The notes under the pieces are model-generated. The model searched no databases, was not told where the DNA came from, and worked only from the letters and a program-made list of their open reading frames with translations. A DNA stretch of 64,000 bases from Mactromeris polynyma (taxonomy: Eukaryota; Mollusca; Bivalvia; Venerida; Mactridae), in assembly GCA_032209605.1 (NCBI GenBank), contig JASFXZ010000029.1, positions 106,001 through 170,000 on the forward strand, given 5' to 3'. The position numbers and the translations under genes were made by a program. Numbering within the stretch: the first letter of the stretch is position 1; every line of letters begins with the position of its first letter. Positions 1 to 11,185 of the stretch are shown in pieces.

Positions 1-314
1 ACCTCGAATTTACCATACAATCACGAATAATGATAATTTAACGATATGTTCCTGTATTCTTTAAAGGTAAATTTATTGAAGGTATTTTTATAACACAATG
101 CTAAAACAGTTCCAATAGATGGCCCGTAATGTTCCTGAATATGGTTCGAAGTGTCTGATCCGTAATGTCCGTGGTACGTTTATCAGACACCCGCGAGATA
201 CGTCTTTTTTGACCTCCCCGTGAAGAGCGTGTACTGATTTACTGTGCACACGAACATTCTTATTCGTAAGATCAGTGTCATACTTACTGACGCTCGTTCG
301 TACGAATATTGAAA
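1..314. other. Left edge, no gene seen
   Basis: AT-rich sequence with no coding frame, RNA signature or repeat that I can recognise. Confidence 0.4.
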
Positions 315-1560
315 TAATGGGCAGGTATATTATATTTCTGCGTTAGTGGGGGTTACTCATTGTGAGTATATTACACTAACGCCTTTAGGACTTATCATTT
401 GCAAGTATATTAAATTCAAGCCTTAGACCGGCCTTAGTCATTGTTAGTATATTATATTTACGCATTATTGCGACTTAATCATTGTAAGTATATTACATTT
501 ACGCCTTAGTCCATGGTGCTTACTCGTTGCAAGTATATTGCATTTACACTTTTGTCAATGGTGCTTACTCATTGTGAGTATTTTATATTTACACCTGAGT
601 ACGGGTTAGGATATTATATTTAGCCATAAGTACTATTCGTGCATATATTATATGTTGGCCTTCGTGATGCTACCTCCTTGTGGTTATATTATATTTATGC
701 CTTAGTAGGGCTTACTATTTGTGAGTTTTTTTTTATATTGATACCTTAGTGTAGCTTACTATTTGTGAGTTTATTATGTTTATGCCTTAGTGTAGCTTAC
801 TATTTGTGAGTTTACTATGTTTATGCCTTAGTTAGGCTTACTATTTGTGAGTTTGTTATGTTTATGCCTTAGTGCGGCTTACCTTTTGAGAGTTTATTAT
901 GTTCATGCCTTAGTGCGGGTTACTATAAGTGAATTTATTATGTTGATGCCTTAATGGGGCTTACTGTTTGTGAGTTTATTATGTTTATGCTTTAGTGCGG
1001 CTTATTATTTGTGAGTTTATTGTGTTTATGCCTTAGTGCGACTTACTATTTGTGAGTTTATTTTGTTTATGCCTTAGTGCGGCTTACTATTTGTGAGTTT
1101 ATATATTTATACCTTAGTGCGACTTACTATTTGTGAATTTATATGGTTATACCTTAGTGCGGCTTACTATTTGTGAGTTTATATGTTTATACCTTAGTGC
1201 GGCTTACTATTTGTGAATTTATATGTGTATACCTTAGTGTGGCTTACTATTTGTGAGTTTATATGTTTATAACTTAGTATGTCCTACTATTTGTGAGTTT
1301 ATATGTTTATACCTTAGTGCGGCTTACTATTTGTGAGTTTATATGTGTATACCTTAGTGCGACTTACTATTTGTGAGTTTATATGTGTATACCTTAGTGC
1401 GACTTACTATTTGTGAGTTTATATGTTTATACTCTAGTGCGGCTCACTATTTGTGAGTTTATATGTTTATGCCTTAGTGCGGTTTACTTTTTGTGAGTTT
1501 ATATGTGTATACCTTAGTGCGGCTTACTATTTGTGAGTTTATAATAATTATGCCTTAAAG
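315..1560. repeat. Degenerate 40-bp minisatellite array
   Basis: A tandem array whose 40-bp unit contains the core GGCTTACTATTTGTGAGTTT followed by ATATGTTTATACCTTAGTGC. From about 1080 to 1540 the copies are regular, with only scattered substitutions. Toward the left, from about 700 down to 315, the unit drifts to 40-44 bp and carries more changes, with cores such as TTACTCATTGTGAGTATATT. The gradient from divergent at the left to homogeneous at the right suggests recent expansion at the right end. Each unit has the same polarity. I see no open reading frame that follows the period. Confidence 0.93.
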
Positions 1561-1989
1561 ACGTATTCGGGAGTTGCCAGTGCGCACCTTTAATGCGCAT
1601 GTTCTTTTCACTTATTGTAGCGTTTGCATTGGGTTAAATACGTATAAGGGAGTAGTTTGCTATTTTCTCTTACGATGCAAAGATTGTTACTGAACTTGAT
1701 AGTCACCAAGCACAATACAAATAATGATATCATTATGTTTAATTGAAGGATTTCATTATAATTTGCAGTTTTCCTTCTACTTTCTTTTTCCATACTTAAT
1801 TATTAAAAAAGAAAAGTCATTGATATTTAAAATTCTGCATTTGAAATTATAAAATGATCTTCAAAAAGTATTTAAAACTGACACATTTTATTAAAATGTA
1901 AAACGATAATGGGTTACCAAGTGTATTAAGGGTAAACAATTTCAACTTTCACTTCCCATATATAGTACATTTGAAACACAATAAAACAA
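1561..1989. other. Intergenic, no gene seen
   Basis: AT-rich spacer between the minisatellite and the next repeat pair. Reading frames here are short and show no domain. Confidence 0.35.
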
Positions 1990-2280
1990 TCTTTATCTTA
2001 AAATCAAGCAAGGTGACCTATTATTTTTATTTCATATTTTCATTCAGACAGTGACTCTCATATAGTATACCAAGTTGTAAGAAAATCTCCGCGCTAGAAA
2101 AAATACAGTAAACTTATATCGATTTTGCTCTATATTCATATGAAATATTCACGTTTTAAATCTTCATTATCATAAAATCGAGCAAGGTGACCTATCATTT
2201 TTATTTCATATTATGGTTAGATACAATACACTGATCAAATATACAAAGCTTAAAGGAAATCTCTGCGTTAGAAAAAAACG
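1990..2280. repeat. Direct repeat pair, ~173-bp spacing
   Basis: Two related segments (about 1990-2110 and 2163-2280) share the block AGCAAGGTGACCTAT plus a downstream match around AAATCTC(C/T)GCG. They are offset by about 173 bp. The copies have diverged noticeably. This is a local duplication of unknown origin. Confidence 0.6.
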
Positions 2281-2294
2281 GCCTGATTGTAGGA

Positions 2295-2420
2295 TACGTC
2301 TTTAATGCGGCTTATCATTTGTGAGAATATTATACATATTAGTGAGGATTATGTATAATGGATACCTTATATTTACGTAATTGTGGTGCATACTTATTGG
2401 GTGTTGTTCATTGTGTTTTC
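2295..2420. repeat. Orphan units of the 40-bp minisatellite
   Basis: Between 2300 and 2420 there are about two to three degenerate copies of the minisatellite unit seen at 315-1560 (for example GCGGCTTATCATTTGTGAGA). They are separated from the main array by about 740 bp of unrelated sequence. They probably mark the former right part of a longer array. Confidence 0.55.
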
Positions 2421-2479
2421 GCATGGGTGGGTTTTTTATTAGCGAAGTGATCATGGTGAGGTTCAAGGATCCTTGGATG

Positions 2480-2772
2480 TCAGTCGTCGTAAAACGTGCG
2501 CCATGAATCGTGCGTCAACATTTTCTTTTAACAACATCTCTTCTTATGCTAAAGAATGTTTTTTGTCCAAACTTCACAGGAATGATCCTTGGGTTGGCCT
2601 CTTTCAAAGTTGCATAAATCGTTCCGGCCTGCTGCATAAGCAGGTCAAATGTGCTAAAAATAGATGTTAAAATGCAAATTATGAAAACCTTATTGTCCAA
2701 AACCCTAATGTCTAGAGCTTTGATATTTTGTGTGTGGCATTGTCTAGTGGTCTTCTTACCAGATTGCATACA
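2480..2772 (+). repeat. Dispersed repeat, copy 1 of 3
   Basis: First of three direct copies of a roughly 280-bp unit. Diagnostic blocks are CCAAACTTCACAGGAATGAT near 2568 and a right-hand block around TGTCTAGTGGTC(T/C)TCTTAC. I recognise this as a very common repeat type in bivalve genomes, where units sit in short direct series inside a larger transposable element. Frames on either strand are shadows of the repeat and are not genes. Confidence 0.75.
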
Positions 2773-2848
2773 TTATTAGTTTTGGGTCAGATTCAAGACC
2801 ATCGGGAGGTAGTTGTTTTCTTTTCATTACAATATCATATATTTCGTT

Positions 2849-2926
2849 GGTGACTGGAATGTGTCTCGAACTCACACCCTATCTATTGGTCAAAGTTACT
2901 AGACCAATTGAGCTATTGCTACTGTC
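2849..2926 (-). repeat. tRNA-derived SINE head (A and B boxes)
   Basis: Read on the minus strand this stretch has an A-box match TAGCTCAATTGG (complement of 2904-2915) and a B-box match GAGTTCGAGAC (complement of 2862-2872) at the spacing expected for an internal RNA polymerase III promoter. It lies between copies 1 and 2 of the flanking dispersed repeat. A functional tRNA is unlikely because acceptor pairing and a 3' CCA context are not apparent. A SINE head inserted in, or part of, the surrounding repeat is the simplest reading. Confidence 0.6.
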
Positions 2927-3109
2927 TACTTTGAGCGATATTTCATCAAAATTTATACCTCTGTTTGAAGAGTTACCAACACATTTCACGTAAGTGGAAA
3001 AAAACTTACGCAGTTTTAGTAAAACGGACTTAAGTTTTGCGTTAATTGATAATTTACGCAAAAACTTACGCAAAACGTAAGCATGTTAGTAAAACAGTAC
3101 CCAGGAGCG

Positions 3110-3356
3110 GGGCCGTTTATACTATATGTAAATAGTGGAAACTATAAACAACATCCTCCCCTAAACCACTCAATGGATTTTGACCAAACTTCACAGAAAT
3201 GATCCTTACGTGGTCCTCTTTCGAAGTTATATAAATGGTTTCGGTCTGTTGCATAAGTAGGGTCACAGGAGCTAAATTCTTGTCCCAAAGATCTAGTGCT
3301 TTGATATTAGTTGTGAAGCATTGTCTAGTGTTCCTCTTACAAGATTGCATAAATTA
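3110..3356 (+). repeat. Dispersed repeat, copy 2 of 3
   Basis: Second copy of the unit seen at 2480-2772, with the block GGATTTTGACCAAACTTCAC near 3174 and the right-hand block TTACAAGATTGCATAAATTA. Copy 2 and copy 3 are offset by 278 bp. The copy 1 to copy 2 interval is longer because it holds the SINE-like sequence. Confidence 0.75.
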
Positions 3357-3384
3357 TTAAAATCTGTCGAAAATCATGGCTGCC

Positions 3385-3735
3385 AGGGGCGGGCCTTGTT
3401 TCCTATATGTATAAAGTGGAAACTATAAACGTTATCTCCTCTTGAACACCTGAATGGATTTTGACCAAACTTAGGTGGTCCTCCTCCAAAGTTACATAAA
3501 CAATTTTGGTCTGTTCATAAGTAGGTCACAGGAACTAAAAATAGATTTTAGAAGTGAAGTGAAAATCTTCTTGTGTAAAAAACATAAGGTCTAGAGCTGT
3601 GACATTTGGTGTTTAGCATTGTTTAGTGGTCCTCTTAAAATATTTCATAAATTATTAAGTTCCGTAAAAAACATGGCATGCACTGTTATCTAAAGCCGGT
3701 GAGCGATATAGGGCCATCATGGTCCTCTTGTTCCA
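3385..3735 (+). repeat. Dispersed repeat, copy 3 plus element end
   Basis: Third copy of the same unit. It is followed by CCGGTGAGCGATATAGGGCC (3695-3714) and ATCATGGTCCTCTTG, which I recognise as the usual terminal segment of this bivalve repeat. The element containing the three units therefore ends at about 3735. Confidence 0.7.
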
Positions 3736-5660
3736 GGCTTGTCAAATTGTTATGGCATACTTTGATTAATATGTTTAGTTGTCAGAATCGCTCAAATGGG
3801 ATGCACCATATAGCACTATGTTAACTAAAGGGTAGCCATGTTATAATTCATCATTATACCTGTATGGCCATGTAATCCATGTATTGCATTTCTGATATAG
3901 TTTAATGACAAAACATTATTAGTGAGGCTTTTATTAGGCCTAGCTGTATAATATAAAATGTTGTATAGAAGATATGTTTTGTTTCAATTTCAGTTTTCAG
4001 TAATTTCCACTAATCTTAAAACCCTTCAGACAAACTATGACTTTCAGATTATAGGAGATTCCTGACTGGAGATGATTCCTCCACTGAAGATCCACAGGCA
4101 AGACGTTCTTTCAGTTATTTGAATAAGTTCGCTAAAGGATGTTTGCATTAACGCGACGTAATATATATCGGAATGCATTCTTTTATTCGCCATTACTGAG
4201 TCATTGGGAAGTTTAAGCTACAGTATTTTACGTAAATTATGTAAACTTGAAAATTCAATTTATAGACCGAAAGCATAAGTAATAAATTCTTCTTTATGTT
4301 ACTTATCATAATGAAATTTGATTATTCATTACAGAAATTTTAGAAAATTGCGATTCATCAGAATTAGCTCCGCTTTAGGCGTCTCTCAGTTAATTTAAAT
4401 CGCATGAAAGCATTTAATATGATTAACTTAAGATTTTGACCTACAGTTCATTCTTAATCAAAATTACACCGTGCAGAAAATGTATTAGATATTTTGATAT
4501 TTGAAATGATTTTAGACATAGCTGAAATTAATATCGGGTGTTTAACGACGTTAACACCCATAAAAGCTGACAGGCTATGCACATAGATGAGACGAAAATA
4601 AAGATTAACATATAGAACGATGTATTTTCAAAACTATGCACCAAAGCTTCATTTCAAAAGACTTTTCGTAGAGGAAAATAATGAAATAATGATCTAGGGT
4701 AAAAAATTAAATTGTGTACACAATGGGCCCTTTTTCTGCGCTCACTGCCATATGTAGCTGACACTTTTTTCATCAGCCTCACTGCTCATCCTTTAATTGT
4801 CTGGAAACATCAATCGCTAAACAATTTCCACCGCATGTTTTCAAAACATTATCGATCAAATTGTTCTTGAAGGATTAGTAAACCTCGAACCTGTTCTAAC
4901 CTAATTTCCATCAAAACGGAATGCATACGATGATAACGTCTCATGGTCTACACCCCGAGGCAATTAAAATTATAATAAATTCTTTCAATTTTCAGTCATT
5001 ATACTATCTAATGTATTATTGCGGAAAATTATCGTCCGGTTTTGGAAGATTTATTTTACGTGTAAAATAACGAAACTATCGAAGAGACGATCCGGAATGT
5101 GGGTGATTTTTTCATATGTTACAAAATGTGCTATTATAAAATTCTTACGCCTAGGTTGGCAATAGCTTTCTCGGGTTAACATTATATGCTATCACCCTCC
5201 ATGGGAGCTGATATTCATATACTGTTGTCTTGGAGGAACTTAAACGGGACCGAGAAAATTGTTCGGTTAGAGGAAGTTTCCGGATTAGGGAGTTTCCACT
5301 GTAGGTTATTTGGTGAATTTTCAACTCATAGCAAAGTGTGTGTCTTTTGACTTTGTACAACAATATATACTAATACATAACATTTAGGTTTTGAATTTAT
5401 GAAGACAGTTAAAGAAAATCTCAACAAATTATGCGATAACTTGTTTGTATAACATAATAATATATTCATTCTTTTAATGGAAAACTTATATTGTTTTGTT
5501 TAGGTATTTTTTTATATTTAACATACTGCACGACATCATTCCATACACGCTGTTTATCTTATTTAAAGACATTCATGTTTATTTCATTCATGCGACCATG
5601 GTGCCTTTTGGATTGATTGATATATAGAGAATAGCACATTTTGTAATTATTGTATGTGTT
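3736..5660. other. Intergenic, no gene seen
   Basis: About 1.9 kb of AT-rich sequence. Frames are short and without recognisable domains. No repeat shared with the rest of the window was found by eye. Confidence 0.35.
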
Positions 5661-5662
5661 TT

Positions 5663-5805
5663 CTTTAAGTGACGCCATTTCTAGAAAACGTCACATGTGA
5701 CATCACCATGTACTGACAGAAAGCAATATTTGCTGCATATTGCAAAATGAAAACGAAGTGACCATATTGAGTAAGTATTGTTTCCTGCTTGCACATATAG
5801 TCCAG
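5663..5805 (+). repeat. Partial copy of the GTGACGTC repeat/MITE
   Basis: About 140 bp here match 53627-53760 in the same orientation. Both start TTCTTTAAGTGACG and share AGAAAACGTCACATGTGAC, the TACTGACAG block and ATTGTTTCCTGCTTGCA. The copy at 53.6 kb has a complementary right end, while this one runs into unrelated sequence after about 5800. It therefore appears truncated on the right. Confidence 0.65.
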
Positions 5806-6186
5806 TCAATCTAAATTTAACCCTCAAATAATTGCAACAGAAATGTTTTGAAGTACATTCGTAATAATAATACTGTATAAAGAACATATCAAAAGTCTAA
5901 CAAAATCTTTGATGCAGAAAGTGAAAAACAAGAAAAGGAAATATATAAAATACCATGTGAACGAAATGGCGCGTATTGTACACCATACTTCGAATAGTTT
6001 CGCCTATTGATCAAGGTGAATTCGTCCGTACAGAATTGTAAACAATGTTTAAATCATCATAAATACTGCTGACAATGAGGTAAGCATTATAATTCCAATA
6101 ATATACAATAAAGGCATTGATGCAAAGCATCCAAGGGCGCCGCCAAACTCGTGCATAATGTTTTGGAATAGCGTAATGGTGGGAAA

Positions 6187-6583
6187 ATGTTTTGGAATAG
6201 TACATTTTCATACTATCATTGGCGTGTATTTCCTTTTTACACCGTAACTTGCATGAATATCCACGTTACAAGTACCACTGTGTTAATATTGATTTAAGTA
6301 AATTGAAAATGAAGTTTTTTATAATTAATTATTTTTTATTTTATCTTCGACACCTAACACACATGCTGTTTATGTATAATCGTCCGTTTTGGAATAGTCC
6401 ATTTTCACACTATCATTGGTGTGTATTTCCTTTTTAACACCGTAACTTGCATGAATGTCCACGTTACAAGTACCAGTGTGTTAATATTGATTTAAGTAAA
6501 GTGAAAATGAAGATTTTTATAATTAGTTTTTTATTATTTTATCTTCGACACCTAAAACACATGCTGTTTATGTAGAATCGTCC
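6187..6583 (+). repeat. 197-bp tandem duplication
   Basis: Two head-to-tail copies (about 6190-6386 and 6387-6583), each starting TTTTGGAATAGT and including CCGTAACTTGCATGAAT and CATGCTGTTTATGTA. They differ by scattered substitutions and 1-2 bp indels. The frames read across them are not conserved as proteins between the copies, so this is non-coding duplication. Confidence 0.85.
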
Positions 6584-7933
6584 TATTTTTCGGGGATCAG
6601 CAAGTATTTTAACCCTGAATAAAAAAATAGATTCAGTTATAAATAGATGCTCCTACCATAGTCTCAAAAATTCCATTAAAGGCCCCGCCAATGAAGTCAA
6701 AAGTACATAATATGTATGTGATAGTCATTCCTTTGCAAATTACGGTGTTATCAATCCATATTAAAGCGATTTTCAATATTTTTTCCATGCCTAATTTTTC
6801 TTTTAAACTGTTAAAGTTTATAATAAAAAGCACATATTTTCTTACCTAAGCATAAATTCAATACATAAACCGCAAATATGTTCCATTTAACGTTTAAGAA
6901 CAAAATTAATTTTGTGACCTTGAATTATACCTGTCAAATTATTTTCCTACGGTATGTGCCAACAATTTGGAAAAAATGGAAGAAATTTGGAAAATGCAAG
7001 CAGTTTTTCGATGTATGTTTATCTGAACCATGATATAATTAATTTATAATCATTGTTAAGCCACAAAATATACCAATCTCGTATCATGTAATAAAATACT
7101 GACGTGTTGTATGTGCAAGATATGTTGTATCAGCCAGTTGGCACTCGAAGACGACAAAAACTGCCTTTAACTCTGAAGTTCTGATGTAAATGAAGCAAGT
7201 AGAAACCGAAATGACACTATAACTACAAAACCAGGGCAAATTTACATAAAGAATGTAGACACATTTATTGCAATCCGAATGAAATAAAGAAGACAATCGC
7301 AAAGACTCTATTAAAATATGCCATTTCAATTTAACACACATTGTTTATCTTGTGGTAAGAATGCTAAAAGTGCATCTGGTAAAAGAGGAAATGATGTATT
7401 TCCAGTGAGAACTATTTCATTTCAAGAAAATATCGAAAGGGACAGACATGACTCATGGGCTGATCAGGTGTTGTATAGGTTGAGATGTGTTCATGATCAT
7501 CCCGCTGCTGATGCAGTTCACAATTCAGCAATGTAGTGTAAACCTTGATACAAATAAAGACATTCCAGTGGCATTTTAAAATGAAGAAACGTAAAAATTG
7601 TGGTCGTCCTATCAATTCTGATCAGGCTTATTTTCCCTAACAACACTGGATCTTTTAATTACTAATGCTTGATAGTCGTGAAACATACAGTTTTATACAA
7701 TGTGCATAGCTTCTTGTCAGTTGATGTTTCACTTATAAATCCATAATAATAAGTAAGTTAGCATGTTTCTAGTCAGAAACTAAAGAAAACTATAGTGTGC
7801 TTACTATAATCCTTGGTTTAAGTCATGTGATTATGTGTATTATTTGTTTTGATAGTCCATCAAAAGTAAGAAAAGTCTCGGAAGTAAAATAAAAACCTTT
7901 ACTGTTATGGCCCGTTTTCCAACAGTTACCTTG
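6584..7933. other. Intergenic, no gene seen
   Basis: AT-rich sequence with only short frames. The overlapping frames near 7318-7615 lie on both strands and show no domain. Confidence 0.35.
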
Positions 7934-7937
7934 TAAG

Positions 7938-8560
7938 TATTATGCAGTGAAAATTTAGACTTTTCTTTTACCATAAATTTTAATTATTTTGTATAGTTTG
8001 ACATCTGTTGCTGTCTGCCAACATTGACTGCGAAGCTATTGTTCTGTTATTAACACCTCATTTCTTAAATCTTTGATTACATATTTCCTCTGATTAATTG
8101 TCATCACACATCTATTATTATATCTGAACTGTTAATTTATTATCAAAGCCCTTAAGGTCACACATCTATTGTTATATCTGAAATGTTTATTTATCGCCAA
8201 ATCCCTTAAGGTCTGGCTTCCTAATTCTTTGTTTACGTTGTGTATAAATACATGTAATTTATATGCTAGACAAAAATAAGAATTCATTCAAAGGAGTACC
8301 TTTACTTTACATTTAACTGGAGTACCAGAATTTGCATTTAGGTTATTTTATTTTAATATTCACTGGAGTACCAGCTTGATATACATATTGGAGAACCATA
8401 ACTTTAGATTAACATTTATAACTTTATATGACTGGATTTCCAGAAATTGTTTAAGTGTACGAATAAAAAGAAATACAAACAAAAGGACTTTGTGGATCTT
8501 TTCTAACGTTCACTACAATCTACACGTACACAGAAATTCGACAGAAACTACTTCATAAAA
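7938..8560 (+). repeat. 5' LTR of the TRIM-like element
   Basis: The LTR contains a TATA box TATAAATA at 8243-8250 and a polyadenylation hexamer AATAAA at 8462-8467, so U3-R-U5 order is plausible. Inside U3 is an imperfect 54-bp tandem duplication around CACACATCTATT...CCCTTAAGGT (about 8105-8212). Downstream are several GGAGTACC or GGAGAACC motifs. The frame at 8376-8558 lies wholly in the LTR and is repeated in the other LTR; I do not regard it as a gene. Confidence 0.85.
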
Positions 8561-8990
8561 GATGGTGGAGAACGACGGCCACGTCACTTTTTAGCTGACG
8601 TAACGATCCCGGTGCTTAACAACGATTAGTGGAGTAGGATTCTGTGTGCCAAGCGAGTATTCCCCAATTCTCAAAGATTGTACCTGAACTGACGGAAATG
8701 AAACATTCTAGAAGAGTTGGTGATGTTGTTCCTGAACCACGTAATGTGTAAGGACATTATGGTACAGAAAGTCGCTGGTCACCTGCTGTTAATTCCATAA
8801 GTTACAGCAAATTAGTGGATGGTCAACAGCAGCTTAAAACAAGAACGCAATAGGAACAGGATGGCAGCATTTCTCAACAAGAAACATCTACAAAACCTTT
8901 CTTTTTTCAACTCGGAGAACCAAGAACTCATAATGTGCAGAATAAGTAATTTTAAGTTTGGAGACCAAACTTTTTGTAGCAGGGAGGAAT

Positions 8991-9613
8991 TATTATGCAG
9001 TGAAAATTTAGACTTTTCTTTTACCATAAATTTTAATTATTTTGTATAGTTTGACATCTGTTGCTGTCTGCCAACATTGACTGCGAAGCTATTGTTCTGT
9101 TATTAACACCTCATTTCTTAAATCTTTGATTACATATTTCCTCTGATTAATTGTCATCACACATCTATTATTATATCTGAACTGTTAATTTATTATCAAA
9201 GCCCTTAAGGTCACACATCTATTGTTATATCTGAAATGTTTATTTATCGCCAAATCCCTTAAGGTCTGGCTTCCTAATTCTTTGTTTACGTTGTGTATAA
9301 ATACATGTAATTTATATGCTAGACAAAAATAAGAATTTATTCAAAGGAGTACCTTTACTTTACATTTAACTGGAGTACCAGAATTTGCATTTAGGTTATT
9401 TTATTTTAATATTCACTGGAGTACCAGCTTGATATACATATTGGAGAACCATAACTTTAGATTAACATTTATAACTTTATATGACTGGATTTCCAGAAAT
9501 TGTTTAAGTGTGCGAATAAAAAGAAATACAAACAAAAGGACTGTGTGGATCTTTTCTAACGTTCACTACAATCTACACGTACACAGAAATTCGACAGAAA
9601 CTACTTCATAAAA
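8991..9613 (+). repeat. 3' LTR of the TRIM-like element
   Basis: Same sequence as the 5' LTR at a constant offset of 1053 bp. The TATA box is at 9296-9303. It is immediately preceded by the purine-rich tract and immediately followed by the TAAG target duplication. Confidence 0.85.
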
Positions 9614-9617
9614 TAAG

Positions 9618-10207
9618 AAACTGAGCTGACACGTTAATGTTTCACTAAAAAATCGTCAAATTATGCAATAATGAAATATGTTTATCCACGAATTTCAATG
9701 CAAATAAAATCTATAACCGGTGTTTTAGAATTAACGTCAATATCAAGTATGAGTATACATCATATGACGCGACAGATGTAAACGAAAATATCCGCGAGTC
9801 AATATTGAAAACGAAAGTAGAAATATTCAATAAATTGCTAGACAGCGTTCATGGTGAAAAGTCGCAACGAAATCGCCATAATTGCGCAATTCAAATTACT
9901 CATCCATTACAATATAGCACCTTTCCCTGGTCGTCCGTTTGATCAATTTGTGACAGGCTTAACTTGTCATCTATGTCACCTCACATCGAAATCCATTACA
10001 AAGCTTAGCGCTCATTGGTCAGCAGTAGTCGCTTATCCAATCAGATATCGCTTTACACAATATAGCGACAGGCGGAGCTTAACTTTTCACACATGTGTTT
10101 TTTATGGCTGTTTGTCGGTCAATAATGAAAAAATCAACGTAAATTTCTTGGGCATGTTATTAAACACATTGGACCTTCGTGTAATAAAGCGAGACGTCCG
10201 AAAGGCA
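9618..10207. other. Spacer with an unsupported 122-codon ORF
   Basis: A plus-strand frame at 9851-10219 could encode 122 residues, but I see no domain, homologous copy or splice context. Two CCAAT-type boxes in opposite orientation (ATTGGTCA near 10014 and CCAATCAG near 10037) give a promoter-like look without an assigned gene. Confidence 0.3.
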
Positions 10208-10277
10208 TTCATTGTATAAACATACCTATTATCGGGTTATCCCAAAGCGGTCCGATTAGGTATGATTATACAATGAA
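10208..10277. repeat. 70-nt imperfect hairpin
   Basis: The left arm 10208-10235 and the right arm 10252-10277 are inverted copies (TTCATTGTATAA...CGG against CCG...TTATACAATGAA) with two small mismatches or bulges and a loop of about 16 nt. The size resembles a microRNA precursor, but it could equally be the end of a degraded fold-back element. No coding frame explains the symmetry. Confidence 0.7.
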
Positions 10278-10994
10278 AAAATTGGCGAAATGAATGAACA
10301 GACGACGTCTTGAAGCTGGCTCTCTGGTCCGTAATTCATACTGTTAACGCGTATTATAAATAATGCGAACGATTGAAATCACACAAAGCATTTTCAGTAG
10401 AACATCTGAGTGATCATGTCTATTAACCGTTCAATTTTTTTTGGACGGCGGATTTAAACTAATAAAAGGAACTGTTTTATTTTGTTTTTGGTAAAAATTG
10501 GGTTGGCGCTCCCGTAAAACAGAAAATAAAAAATGCTGGCCATAGATAAATGCTTCAACAAGGGTACTTTCAGCACTCTGATTTTGCGTACAATTGTTGC
10601 TATTTAAGATTTTACTGATTGTTATTATTATATCAGGTGTGTTGATTCTTCAAAAATATTCACTTTTCGTTTTCACGTGTCACATGTATTTGTGTAGACT
10701 GACAGATTCGAATTGGTGTTGAATGTATATTAGAGTGGGTGGGGTTATATTACTATGAATTATAATTGATTGGTCCACTAAAGTGTCATGGTCACTAAAC
10801 ATGCAACCTAGTCAATAATCAAATAACAACCTCTAAGTATAGGTACATAGGTGACTAGAGTTCAACTGTTTATGTGTGTTCATTTAGTAATGTTAATATC
10901 GCTAGTTCTGTCATGTGATTGAAGAAATCCAACCAATGTGCTGGATTTCCGCTGGATTTTATTGTTTACAACACGTGAGAACTATTTTCAACTT
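10278..10994. other. Intergenic, no gene seen
   Basis: No domain-bearing frame or recognisable repeat. Confidence 0.35.
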
Positions 10995-11185
10995 TCTAAA
11001 AATAAACTTTCCGTAGACTGGTTTCAAATATTTTATCAGTCAAAATAGACCTTGACGATTTGAAATCGTGCACCACATGAGGGAATAAATTCTAAAAATA
11101 AACTTTCCGTAGATTGGTTTCAAATATATTATCAGTCAAAATAGACCTTGACCATTTGAAATAGGCACCACATGAGGGAATAAAT
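10995..11185 (+). repeat. 96-bp tandem duplication
   Basis: Two adjacent copies (10995-11090 and 11091-11185) share TCTAAAAATAAACTTTCCGT, CAGTCAAAATAGACCTTGAC and CACCACATGAGGGAATAAAT. They differ at a few positions. It is non-coding. Confidence 0.9.

Larger units (their letters stand above)
7934..9617. mobile_element. Short LTR retroelement (TRIM-like), complete
   Basis: Two direct repeats of 623 bp (7938-8560 and 8991-9613) flank a 430-bp internal segment. They are nearly identical; I count about three substitutions. A polypurine tract, AGGGAGGAAT, abuts the second LTR at 8981-8990. A candidate primer-binding site, TGGTGGAGAACGACGG, starts at 8563, two bases after the first LTR. The 4-bp sequence TAAG flanks both sides (7934-7937 and 9614-9617). 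The ends are non-canonical: TATTATG...CATAAAA instead of TG...CA. The interior is far too short for gag-pol, so the element is non-autonomous and depends on enzymes supplied in trans. The near-identity of the LTRs implies recent insertion. Confidence 0.85.

Noticed and set aside
9851..10219. 122-codon plus-strand ORF
   Set aside because: No domain, no second copy, no splice or translation context. CCAAT boxes inside the frame argue for regulatory or random sequence, not coding sequence.
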